DNA of 45,442 nucleotides, taken from the IMG/VR virus record IMGVR_UViG_3300040856_000168, positions 1 through 45,442 of that record; one strand, given 5' to 3'. Position 1 is the stretch's first letter. Every line of letters starts with the position of its first letter. Below, piece after piece: positions 1 through 5,868 of this stretch. The DNA comes from a virus. The notes below the pieces were generated by a model, which saw nothing but the letters and a program-made list of their open reading frames with translations, did not search any database and was not told the DNA's origin. The translations under genes and the position numbers were made by a program.

Positions 1-439
1 GAGTCGGTAACCAATGCTTAATTTTAGGCGTAGCGCAAGCGACCGCAACTATTGCGTCAAGTTGTTCAACTGAATCCAAATCGCCAGAGTCAAACCAACG
101 ATGAAATTTTTCGCCCGTTTTATCTGCGATACGTTTGATTTGAAATACGCAAGCGTCAATCCATTGGGCAGGGTTAGTAGCTATCAAGCGTGTTGCCTTT
201 TCATAGTTGGCGTTCCAGCCTTTGTTGACACTAGGGCGCAAGCGTTGGATTCTACGGGCGTAACAAGACTCGCATACTGAACCTTTAACGTTAGCCAAAC
301 GACTCCCAACTTTACAAGCGAAAGAGTCTTGGGCGAAAGTTGATCCTGGCATTTTGGAATTGCCTTTGGATATATTGGCGGATTCTTTGGCGGCCTTGAG
401 CGTTAGGGCATAGGGGCGGTTTTTCGTTAGTGTTGCCAT
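1..439 (-). CDS. GP88-like phage protein, N-terminal part (cut by window edge)
   Basis: Open frame starting at ATG 439-437 and still open at base 1: 146 codons plus one base. The product has the pattern I associate with the phage GP88 family (PF17338 as I recall it): KMPGSTFAQDSFACKVG, then VCESCYAR (Cys pair about residues 59-62), then HRWFDSGDLDSVEQLD, then KHWLPT. Function is unknown in the family; the cysteines suggest a metal or Fe-S site (inference). It is the last gene of the leftward operon; its ATG overlaps the upstream stop (TAATG) and it has GGAGTC as ribosome site. The missing C-terminus appears at the other end of the window (45383-45442). Confidence 0.8.
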   Translation of the reverse strand, partial: MATLTKNRPYALTLKAAKESANISKGNSKMPGSTFAQDSFACKVGSRLANVKGSVCESCYARRIQRLRPSVNKGWNANYEKATRLIATNPAQWIDACVFQIKRIADKTGEKFHRWFDSGDLDSVEQLDAIVAVACATPKIKHWLPT

Positions 440-567
440 TATTTCGACTCCGTTGATATATGATAACCGCCTAGCATAGGCACAAAGATTCCGTATCCGT
501 TTGAGTCAAGATATGTAAACTTGCCCAACAAAAAACCGAAAATTAATATCCAGACATATTTTGCCAT
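439..567 (-). CDS. small membrane or secreted protein, 42 aa
   Basis: ATG 567-565, 9 nt after GGAGTC. It reads MAKYVWILIFGFLLGKFTY and ends HISTESK. The first about 15 residues are hydrophobic, so a signal anchor or signal peptide is likely. The stop overlaps the ATG of the next gene (TAATG), and the coupling sequence GGAGTCGAAATAATG encodes its terminal ESK. Not a family I recognise. Support comes from the ribosome site, coupling and exact packing between two neighbours. Confidence 0.7.
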   Translation of the reverse strand: MAKYVWILIFGFLLGKFTYLDSNGYGIFVPMLGGYHISTESK

Positions 568-776
568 TATTTCGACTCCGCATTGATTGCAGCACGCAAG
601 AGTTCCAAAGAATTGATAAGCGAGTCCAGATCATGCCCGAATCCGTATATCTGATCAAAGTTATCGACATTGGCACACTCTTGCACCATAACTTCACTAC
701 CTAACCAATGCTGCACAATAGATATGTTTTGGCCTTTATAGGTTAATTTGATTTGATTACGTTCGACCTGATCCAT
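567..776 (-). CDS. hypothetical acidic protein, 69 aa
   Basis: ATG 776-774, preceded by GGGAGTCGCTATA, overlaps the stop of the upstream membrane protein gene by one base. The frame is open further upstream, but only this start has the operon-wide GGAGTC site. The product starts MDQVERNQIKLTYKGQNI and has a C-terminal LDSLINSLELLRAAINAESK helix-like stretch. No family recognised. It ends ESK through the same coupling sequence as its downstream neighbour. Confidence 0.7.
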   Translation of the reverse strand: MDQVERNQIKLTYKGQNISIVQHWLGSEVMVQECANVDNFDQIYGFGHDLDSLINSLELLRAAINAESK

Positions 777-946
777 TATAGCGACTCCCAAAATAAAACC
801 GTTAGAATACCAAAGGCGGCAACTGTAGCGCATAGCATCGCCGCAATAGCTTCTGCGGTGTCTAGGTAAAACGGTGCAAAGCAAACGACAACTAGCGTAA
901 AGCACCAAATCAAAAAAGTTGCGGTTTGTAGTAAAAGGGTTTTCAT
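776..946 (-). CDS. small two-helix membrane protein, 56 aa
   Basis: ATG 946-944 follows GGAGTCAAAACC. The product starts MKTLLLQTATFLIWCFTLVV and has two hydrophobic segments (about 3-24 and 30-52) separated by LDTAE, so probably two transmembrane helices in the inner membrane. It ends WESL, again because the next gene's ribosome site lies in its last codons. A role as holin-like or superinfection protein is possible but not shown. Confidence 0.7.
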   Translation of the reverse strand: MKTLLLQTATFLIWCFTLVVVCFAPFYLDTAEAIAAMLCATVAAFGILTVLFWESL

Positions 947-986
947 GGTTTTGACTCCGTTGGTTTGTTTATAAGTTATTTTATCA

Positions 987-1013
987 ATGGGCCAAACGAT
1001 TCGCAAGGCCCAT
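987..1013. other. 7-bp inverted repeat in operon gap
   Basis: ATGGGCC at 987-993 pairs with GGCCCAT at 1007-1013 around a 13-nt loop that contains GATTC. It lies in the only sizeable gap (947-1024) of the leftward operon. No T-run follows it on the minus strand, so it is more likely an mRNA hairpin or processing/attenuation site than a strong terminator. Confidence 0.4.
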
Positions 1014-1024
1014 AACTAAAACAA

Positions 1025-1246
1025 CTAGCCCGCAATGCGATGGAATTGACGCAAGGCCTTGCGATAGTTGCAAGAGACTGAAAGCTTGCCAAAATGCGCC
1101 CCAATAGTTGCGGGGCCTTTGGTCAATTCATAGCGTTTTTTAATCTGACGTTTACGGGCAATGCCTTGGATTGAATTGAGAATAACAAAGCGGAAACCCT
1201 TTGTTCCGTCGTTCAATGGGGCGGTTTTAATTAGTGATTTGAACAT
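1025..1246 (-). CDS. hypothetical basic protein, 73 aa
   Basis: ATG 1246-1244 with AAAGGAGTCACAAA upstream. The product (MFKSLIKTAPLNDGTKGFRF... RQFHRIAG) is strongly basic (many K/R, few acids), compatible with nucleic-acid binding. No family recognised. Second gene of the leftward operon, after a 35-bp gap. Confidence 0.65.
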   Translation of the reverse strand: MFKSLIKTAPLNDGTKGFRFVILNSIQGIARKRQIKKRYELTKGPATIGAHFGKLSVSCNYRKALRQFHRIAG

Positions 1247-1281
1247 TTTGTGACTCCTTTGTCTGTTGTGATGATTTGACG

Positions 1282-1464
1282 TTACGCTGATTCGTTTACT
1301 CTGTCAACTAGTTTAGGATTGTCAGAATATGAAAGCAATGCATCGTTTTCGCCTGTTGACGTATGAATAAGAGTCCATCCCTCCGACTCTAACATTGCCT
1401 TGCGCTTTTCTGCTGCACTAACTGATTCTGGATCATTCATTCTGATTGTGACATATCGAAACAT
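1282..1464 (-). CDS. hypothetical protein, 60 aa, first gene of leftward operon
   Basis: The start is ATG 1464-1462 because GGAGTC stands 5 nt before it; a longer reading from 1530 has no ribosome site. The product starts MFRYVTIRMNDPESVSAAEK; the charged middle (KRKAMLESEGWTLIHTSTG) suggests a small alpha/beta fold. No family recognised. The promoter's -10 lies about 92 bp upstream, leaving a leader of about 85 nt. Confidence 0.65.
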   Translation of the reverse strand: MFRYVTIRMNDPESVSAAEKRKAMLESEGWTLIHTSTGENDALLSYSDNPKLVDRVNESA

Positions 1465-1555
1465 TTTTGACTCCGTGGTTTGTGTTTTGATGATTCCACC
1501 TTGCCTTGATTCGCAATGGGAGTCAAACATTAATTTTTACCCGTGATTCATTATA

Positions 1556-1584
1556 ATTATATATACACAAGGCCAATGTCGCAA
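1556..1584 (-). promoter_or_regulatory. consensus sigma70-type promoter for the leftward operon
   Basis: Read on the minus strand: -35 TTGCGA (1584-1579), a 17-bp spacer, then a perfect -10 TATAAT (1561-1556). It points into the six-gene leftward operon. It lacks the AAGTCC element of the three phage promoters elsewhere, so it probably answers to the host sigma factor (inference), which would fit early expression. Confidence 0.7.
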
Positions 1585-1604
1585 AATGATCATTTTATGT
1601 CGCA
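1576..1604. promoter_or_regulatory. palindrome with flanking direct repeats at the leftward promoter
   Basis: AAAATGATCATTTT (1583-1596) is a perfect 14-bp palindrome. It is flanked by two direct copies of ATGTCGCA (1576-1583 and 1597-1604), the first overlapping the -35 box. This is the geometry of a regulator-binding site. The regulator is unknown; no obvious repressor gene is present. Confidence 0.5.
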
Positions 1605-2085
1605 TTATGGGGTTGACACGTCCAGACTTCGGGGAATCACTTTTTCGACCTAGACCACGCCAGAACCGTTTGGGCATTCTGGGGGCATTTTTGGGGGGTT
1701 TTTGGGCCTATTGACTCCCATACCCGAATCATGCTAAGGTGATTCTGAGGCTCGGTTACTATCCCGATAACCGTTTGTGTTGGTGGATTCCGTCCTATTA
1801 GTTTAATGGTTAAACTATTGCGTTTTATGCATAGCAGCCATGCAAAATTGACTGTTGTAATATCAGAATCTTGTCGTGCTAAAAAATACCGAATCACCTA
1901 GCGAATCAGTCGGTCGTGCGTTATCGTGCGGCAACTGATTCGTCAACTGTAAATCTATGTCAAGGGGAATCTTGTTACGAATCGTTGTATTTTAGCCACA
2001 CTATACCAAATTCCTTGTCAACTATCCTTTTGCGCTATTGACAGCACATTTGGATATGCGAATCACTATCCGAATCGGTAGTTTG
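1605..2085. other. gene-poor intergenic stretch
   Basis: No convincing gene. It is rich in GANTC sites, has G-runs at 1680-1708, and carries GGGGTTGACA (1609-1618) and TATGTCAAGGGG (1956-1967), both of which recur at 45195-45212. A minus-strand frame at 1637-1897 has a GTG start without a ribosome site and is probably not coding. A TTGACA at 2038-2043 has no good -10. Confidence 0.5.
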
Positions 2086-2187
2086 GAACGAATCAGGAAC
2101 GAATCGTGAATCTAGAACGAATCAAGAACGAATCATGAATCTAGAACGAATCAGGAACGAATCGTGAAAATGGAACGAATCAGGAAC
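2086..2187. repeat. tandem 29-bp direct repeats (iteron-like), 3.5 copies
   Basis: Units begin at 2086, 2115, 2144 and 2173; the last is cut to 15 bp. Each full unit has two GAACGAATC-type cores, GAACGAATCAGGAACGAATC, then a GTGAATCTA-type end, with few differences. The array holds eight GAATC (GANTC) sites and lies in the divergent control region before the rightward genes. No spacers separate the units. Candidate replication-initiator or regulator sites; this role is inferred from layout. Confidence 0.85.
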
Positions 2188-2210
2188 ATTGTGATATTTT
2201 TGCCACAGAC

Positions 2211-2316
2211 CCCCACAGTGGAAATAAGGACCCCCACCAGTGGAAATAAGGATTGACCCCGCCAGTGGAAATTGGTAATCTACTTACGAATCACCCCCGC
2301 AGTGGAAATTAGGAGG
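2211..2316 (+). repeat. four copies of a CAGTGGAAAT leader motif
   Basis: Copies at about 2211-2230, 2231-2252, 2253-2276 and 2292-2316 share C-rich sequence, a small CCAC/GTGG inverted repeat, then CAGTGGAAATAAGGA or a close variant. The last supplies the AGGAGG ribosome site of the first gene. A related leader precedes the gene at 2562 (2533-2556), and CAGTGGAAATGGAG precedes the gene at 12717. The first three copies contain Shine-Dalgarno-like AAGGA or a relic of it but have no start codon after them. Confidence 0.7.
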
Positions 2317-2322
2317 ACACCC

Positions 2323-2511
2323 GTGGAATATGTAAACCTAAGAGACAACCTGAACCTAGCATATGAGCAAGGCAGCACAGATGCATACTACGGTAAGATC
2401 AAGTTGTCGTTAAGAAAAGATACGCCATACAACAAATACACAGCAGAAGAAAAGCAGTGGTACTGGAAAGGTTATGGTGATGCAATCTTTGGCGAGAAAG
2501 ATTATGATTGA
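2323..2511 (+). CDS. RMF-like small protein, 62 aa
   Basis: Start taken at GTG 2323, 6 nt after a perfect AGGAGG; the frame is open upstream but without such a site. The product has LAYEQGSTDAYYGK, then NKYTAEEKQWYWKGYGDA. The A-x-x-x-G-x-x-A-x-x-G ... W-x-x-G-x-x-x-A pattern resembles ribosome modulation factor / Rmf-CrpP small domains. If so it could bind ribosomes or another host target early in infection. This is a pattern match, not a proven relation. First gene of the rightward arm. Confidence 0.65.
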   Translation: MEYVNLRDNLNLAYEQGSTDAYYGKIKLSLRKDTPYNKYTAEEKQWYWKGYGDAIFGEKDYD

Positions 2512-2561
2512 CATTACCAACGAATCAGTGTAGACCCACCGATAGAAATAAGGAGAACATT

Positions 2562-2819
2562 ATGACACTAGCAGCAGACACAGTACGTAGCATCGTAGCA
2601 GCCAAAGGCACACAGTTTGCCACAGTTACATTCATCAAGAAGGACGGTACAGAACGTACTATCAACGGCCTCTTCAAGCCTAGCAGCAAGATCATTGGTA
2701 ATGAGCAAGGTCAACGTAACAGTCAGGTCTTGCAAAACAATGGGCTTATCCCTATCTACTCTGTCGCAGAGAAGAAATGGAAATGCTTTAACGAAAACGC
2801 AGTAGTGGAGATAAGCTAA
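2562..2819 (+). CDS. phage SH3-barrel-like protein, 85 aa
   Basis: ATG 2562 follows AAGGAGAACATT. The product starts MTLAADTVRSIVAAKGTQF; its core FATVTFIKKDGTERTINGL, with a later IPIYSVAEKKWKCFN strand pair, resembles the small SH3 beta-barrel proteins common in marine phages (VTF.KKDGT.R...; Y......R..N). Function unknown; nucleic-acid or host-protein binding is a guess. Its stop overlaps the next ATG (TAATG). Confidence 0.6.
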   Translation: MTLAADTVRSIVAAKGTQFATVTFIKKDGTERTINGLFKPSSKIIGNEQGQRNSQVLQNNGLIPIYSVAEKKWKCFNENAVVEIS

Positions 2820-2962
2820 TGAAACACGAACTTATGGTAAGCGAATACATTGAAGGTGAATGGAGAGTAATTAAGTTGGACCGTGGTTGTATAGTTTGGG
2901 ATGTCTGCTTTGATAACGAAAACCAGATGTTAAAGTTTGTTAAAATGTTCTTAGGAGATTAA
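2819..2962 (+). CDS. hypothetical protein, 47 aa
   Basis: ATG 2819 overlaps the preceding stop by one base and the frame ends at TAA 2960-2962. The product starts MKHELMVSEYIEGEWRVIKL and has strands around VIKLDRGCIVWDVCF. Unrecognised. Support comes from translational coupling and exact packing in the operon. Confidence 0.5.
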   Translation: MKHELMVSEYIEGEWRVIKLDRGCIVWDVCFDNENQMLKFVKMFLGD

Positions 2963-2965
2963 GTA

Positions 2966-3124
2966 ATGTGGAGCAAAGATAAAGTAATTGAGGTTTACGA
3001 CAGGCACCCTGACCTAACCCTTAAACGTATGTCGCAGATGTCGGGATACAACGTGTCGGAACTTATCGAAATTCTGTGTGATAACGATGCAGAGAAATTA
3101 CGCAAGAAAGCAAAAAGCAAATGA
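2966..3124 (+). CDS. hypothetical small protein, possible helix-turn-helix, 52 aa
   Basis: ATG 2966 follows TTAGGAGATTAAGTA (AGGAG site). The segment LTLKRMSQMSGYNVSELIEI reads like a helix-turn-helix, and the C-terminus is lysine-rich (EKLRKKAKSK). A small DNA-binding role is possible. The stop TGA overlaps the next ATG (ATGA). Confidence 0.55.
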   Translation: MWSKDKVIEVYDRHPDLTLKRMSQMSGYNVSELIEILCDNDAEKLRKKAKSK

Positions 3125-3387
3125 GAAAGTATGACATGAGGAATACATACACAATCGCAGCAGTCCCATCAGACGTAGAATCACGCACGGCCTTACCTGC
3201 TGTACCCCTGCCAGTGAAAATACCGTACACTCTGGCAGATGCAGAAGAGATAGCAAAGCGTTACAATGAGAACCCAATCTACAAAGGTATCTTGCGTAAC
3301 CACAGGTACAACCACTTTGTCGTTATGAGCCTAGAGGCACTGACAATGGACCCACCACCCTATTACCTTGGGGGCAGTAATGCTTGA
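3121..3387 (+). CDS. hypothetical protein, 88 aa
   Basis: ATG 3121 is coupled to the preceding stop. The product starts MRKYDMRNTYTIAAVPSD; it has a proline-rich part (LPAVPLPVKIPYT) followed by LADAEEIAKRYNENPIYKGI, and ends MDPPPYYLGGSNA. No family recognised. It overlaps the next gene by 8 bp. Confidence 0.55.
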   Translation: MRKYDMRNTYTIAAVPSDVESRTALPAVPLPVKIPYTLADAEEIAKRYNENPIYKGILRNHRYNHFVVMSLEALTMDPPPYYLGGSNA

Positions 3388-3769
3388 GTGTCTGATAGCT
3401 GCAATATTCTTTGAGGCACGTGACCAACCGTTAGAGGGGCAGTTTGCCATAGGTGATGTCATTATGAACCGTGTGGAATCTGACAGGTGGCCTGACAATG
3501 TTTGCGATGTCGTGTATCAGAAGAAACAATTTTCGTTCACACATGACGGAATGTCAGATAACCCATTGAAATACATGAAGAATGACTTGGAAAAAAGTGC
3601 CTATAAAACAGCCGTAGAGGTAGCCCTAGAGGTTGACAAGGGACACCAAATCGGTCTAACTAGCACTCATTATCACAGGGTTGATGTCAAACCCTACTGG
3701 ACGAAACACTATCTAAAGGATGGAACCATTGGAGAACACACATTCTATACCGCAGTGGATGGCAGATGA
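3380..3769 (+). CDS. SleB-type cell wall hydrolase
   Basis: The start is ATG 3380, after GGGGGCAG; 129 aa. The product begins MLECLIAAIFFEARDQPLEG, with the catalytic-type Glu in the FFEAR motif, followed by IGDVIMNRVESDRWPDNVCD, FSFTHDG and STHYHR. This is the Hydrolase_2/SleB pattern of peptidoglycan lytic enzymes (family knowledge). It lies in the early/replication arm, not with the M15 endolysin at 18497, so the phage carries two wall enzymes in separate transcription units. It starts with a hydrophobic stretch but has no clear signal peptide. Confidence 0.88.
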   Translation: MLECLIAAIFFEARDQPLEGQFAIGDVIMNRVESDRWPDNVCDVVYQKKQFSFTHDGMSDNPLKYMKNDLEKSAYKTAVEVALEVDKGHQIGLTSTHYHRVDVKPYWTKHYLKDGTIGEHTFYTAVDGR

Positions 3770-3908
3770 ACTAGGGCTACTGATGCCCACCCCACTAGAG
3801 CAACTAGAAGAACTAGAAGGACCGTACAACCGTGAATATTATCAAGAGGTATTTAGTAAGGGCTACTACAGAAACCCCTACGATGAAAATGGTGAAATAT
3901 CTTTCTAG
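3759..3908 (+). CDS. hypothetical protein, 49 aa
   Basis: Frame from ATG 3759 (MADELGLLMPTPLEQLEELE ... YYRNPYDENGEISF), overlapping the SleB gene by 11 bp. The ribosome site is weak (CAGTGG). The C-terminal YYQEVFSKGYYRNPY faintly recalls the RMF-like pattern of the first early gene. Unrecognised; the exact start is uncertain. Confidence 0.4.
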   Translation: MADELGLLMPTPLEQLEELEGPYNREYYQEVFSKGYYRNPYDENGEISF

Positions 3909-4098
3909 GATATTGTCGGTACTGAGTGTACTGATCAACGTCCTACTAGGTGGATCACAGAACCAAACTTTCTCTGCACGTAATTGGCAGTGGAAAAAGG
4001 ACAACAGACCCAACATAGTGTGGCTTATAGATTTGATCTTTGGTAAGGGTCACTGTAGTGAGTGTTGGGTCTGGTGGAAAACTAGAAGGAAATGGTAA
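3883..4098 (+). CDS. small phage membrane protein, 71 aa
   Basis: ATG 3883 (or 3889). N-terminal hydrophobic segment YLSRILSVLSVLINVLLGG (one helix), then NQTFSARNWQWKKDNRPNIV and a Cys/Trp-rich end (HCSECWVWWKTRRKW). I recall similar small proteins in many marine phages, without a known function. It follows the SleB gene closely, so a membrane role linked to wall lysis is conceivable but unproven. Confidence 0.6.
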   Translation: MKMVKYLSRILSVLSVLINVLLGGSQNQTFSARNWQWKKDNRPNIVWLIDLIFGKGHCSECWVWWKTRRKW

Positions 4099-4099
4099 G

Positions 4100-4231
4100 A
4101 TGCGTAGGCCCAACCCTATGGCTAAAGACCTAAGACAGAAAAAGTATAGGCCAAGGGTTGTCCCAGACAAAAAGAAGCCTATCTTACACAGGAAACGCAA
4201 ACACAAGGACAAGATAGATGAAAAAAGGTGA
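4100..4231 (+). CDS. very basic small protein, 43 aa
   Basis: ATG 4100, with AAGGAAATGGTAAG upstream. The product starts MRRPNPMAKDLRQKKYRPRV and continues with lysine/arginine-rich sequence; close to half of its residues are K or R. Likely nucleic-acid or ribosome binding by charge alone. It overlaps thyX by 14 bp. Confidence 0.55.
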   Translation: MRRPNPMAKDLRQKKYRPRVVPDKKKPILHRKRKHKDKIDEKR

Positions 4232-4895
4232 AATTAACGTAGACCTGATTGACAAAATGGGTGATGACCTGACTGTAGTACGTGCTGCACGTGTGTCGTA
4301 TGCATCCACATCAGACTGGGTAGGACAGGTACACTCAGGGGAATATAGACAGCTAAAGGATAAAGACATACGTCTGATCCAATACCTAGCAGAACATAAG
4401 CATACGTCACCATTTGGTCATTGCTTTACTAGTTTCCGTGTTGAGGCACCACTGTATGTAGCACGACAGTTAGTGAAGCATAAGTTCTTACGTTGGAATG
4501 AGATCAGTCGTCGTTACGTGAATTATGAACCTGCATTCTACGAACCATACTGGCGCAGCAAACCAGAGCATTCTAAGCAGGGTTCAGGGGGTCCGATGGA
4601 AATTAGCCAAGAGGCTGAAATGATGTTCCATGCGACACTACGTAATGCCCTGACGACATATGACATGTTGATCAAGGAAGGTGCTTCACCAGAGCAAGCA
4701 CGTGGGGTATTACCGCAGAACATGATGACCTCATGGTACTGGTCTGGGTCGTTGGATGCATGGGCTGATATGTGTAAGCTACGTTGCGCAAAAGACACAC
4801 AATCAGAGACACGCATTGTAGCCTCTGTGATCTATGGTGAAATGCTGAAGCTGTACCCTGTGTCGTGGGCAGCACTGATGGACCAAGAAGAATGA
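4218..4895 (+). CDS. thyX: flavin-dependent thymidylate synthase ThyX
   Basis: 225 aa. It makes dTMP from dUMP with methylene-THF and reduced FAD. The signature region reads KHKFLRWNEISRRYVNYEP, the equivalent of the usual RHR...NE.S.RY ThyX motif with K-H-K in place of R-H-R. Other family parts are AARVSYAS near the N-terminus, EHKHTSPFGH, and CKLRCAKDTQSETR near the C-terminus. It supplies thymidylate together with NrdJ, MazG and DUF3310 later in the arm. The stop overlaps the next ATG. Confidence 0.95.
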   Translation: MKKGEINVDLIDKMGDDLTVVRAARVSYASTSDWVGQVHSGEYRQLKDKDIRLIQYLAEHKHTSPFGHCFTSFRVEAPLYVARQLVKHKFLRWNEISRRYVNYEPAFYEPYWRSKPEHSKQGSGGPMEISQEAEMMFHATLRNALTTYDMLIKEGASPEQARGVLPQNMMTSWYWSGSLDAWADMCKLRCAKDTQSETRIVASVIYGEMLKLYPVSWAALMDQEE

Positions 4896-5059
4896 CTTGG
4901 TTTCTGGTATTAGTGTGGGTTTACCAAGGTACCCCGTCAGTGGAAATTATAGATAAGTACAAGTCTATGTATGATTGCTTTTATGCATTTGAATTATACG
5001 AGGATCAGGTACAAGAGGAAATGCAATTAGTTTGCGTTAAGGAGAAAACCAATGAATGA
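4892..5059 (+). CDS. hypothetical protein with hydrophobic N-terminus, 55 aa
   Basis: ATG 4892 overlaps the thyX stop (ATGA). The product starts MTWFLVLVWVYQGTPSVEII; the first about 12 residues are hydrophobic (signal-like), and the rest is acidic. The gene contains a dispersed copy of the CCCCGTCAGTGGAAATTA motif at 4930-4947. Unrecognised. Confidence 0.5.
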   Translation: MTWFLVLVWVYQGTPSVEIIDKYKSMYDCFYAFELYEDQVQEEMQLVCVKEKTNE

Positions 5060-5363
5060 TGCAGGGATACTTGGAGTAGAAACAGTAGAAGAACACGAAG
5101 ACGGTAGTGCCACCTACAAGTTTCACATGGATGCACATTGTCGTGGGTTACTGGCAGAGGAAGGCTTGAAGCTAGTCCTCTACTGTGCAGCAGCCAACAT
5201 GGACATGCAGCTAGTCTATGACTTCATTGAGGATCATATTAAGTACGAGAAAGATGAACTAACAGAGTATGAGTTTGGTACTACAGACGAACCACAGAAA
5301 TGTGTGTCGTGTGGGGGTCCAGCGAAGTCTGACTTCTGTGAGTTCTGTCTGAATGAGGAATAG
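5052..5363 (+). CDS. hypothetical protein with C-terminal zinc ribbon, 103 aa
   Basis: ATG 5052 has AAGGAGAAAACCA upstream. An acidic alpha/beta N-terminal part (about 1-80) is followed by CVSCGGPAKSDFCEFC, two CxxC knuckles about residues 86-101 that should bind Zn. The role is unknown. It lies just upstream of the sigma-like gene, so a transcription-related role is possible (inference from position only). Confidence 0.6.
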   Translation: MNDAGILGVETVEEHEDGSATYKFHMDAHCRGLLAEEGLKLVLYCAAANMDMQLVYDFIEDHIKYEKDELTEYEFGTTDEPQKCVSCGGPAKSDFCEFCLNEE

Positions 5364-5373
5364 GGGGTATGAA

Positions 5374-5868
5374 ATGAAACCAGAGCAAATAGCAACACAC
5401 TTGGCGGCACGTTACGGTGACCCAGAGAAATATGATGACCTGTACCAAGAGGCATGGCTACACATCCTAGAATGTCAGGAGAAGAACCTGAGTGATAAGG
5501 CTACCTACTGGTATGTCAAAGAGCGTGTGAACAACTACGCTAACTACAGGGATCGTGTGGTTACTCTGCCTGAACGTAGTGGCTCTAGGAAGCTGCTAGA
5601 GGAGATGGAGATAGAGAACGACATACAGGACTACATGGCTGTCACTAGTGACCATACAGAGGCTTACGAGTTGAAGGATGAGGTCAAGCACCTCAAGAAA
5701 GTGATGGAGAAACTAGACAAAAAGGAACGAGAAGTCTTGTATGACATCTACTGGGGTGGTATGACGACAAGAGAACTAGCAGAGAAAAGAGGCTACAGTC
5801 ATCAGATGTGGCACAAATATCACACAAACTTACTAAATAAGCTAAAAAGTTTACAGGAGAAAATATAA
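5374..5868 (+). CDS. sigma-70-family-like RNA polymerase sigma factor
   Basis: The start is ATG 5374 (MKPEQIATHLAARYGDPEKY), about 6 nt after GGGGGT; 164 aa. Residues about 10-32 (ARYGDPEKYDDLYQEAWLHI) resemble sigma region 2 (D-L-x-Q-E-x-W). Residues about 108-160 (LDKKEREVLYDIYWGGMTTR then ELAEKRGYSHQMWHKYHTNL) resemble region 4 with its helix-turn-helix. The size fits a small ECF-type or phage-type factor. The gene's last codons contain the -35 box of the first of three look-alike phage promoters, which makes it the natural candidate to recognise them (inference). An HTH regulator rather than a true sigma factor remains possible. Confidence 0.75.
   Translation: MKPEQIATHLAARYGDPEKYDDLYQEAWLHILECQEKNLSDKATYWYVKERVNNYANYRDRVVTLPERSGSRKLLEEMEIENDIQDYMAVTSDHTEAYELKDEVKHLKKVMEKLDKKEREVLYDIYWGGMTTRELAEKRGYSHQMWHKYHTNLLNKLKSLQEKI

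Noticed and set aside
1637-1897. Minus-strand open frame of 86 codons
   Set aside because: GTG start without a Shine-Dalgarno site, G-run low-complexity DNA, no recognisable product, and it lies upstream of the operon promoter.
2086-2187. CRISPR array
   Set aside because: The 29-bp units are directly adjacent with no spacers and no cas genes are present.
2192-2200. Extended -10 promoter (TG then TATTTT) for the rightward early genes
   Set aside because: The -10 is imperfect and no -35 lies 17 bp upstream; it overlaps the last iteron, so it would need an activator. The real early rightward promoter remains unplaced.
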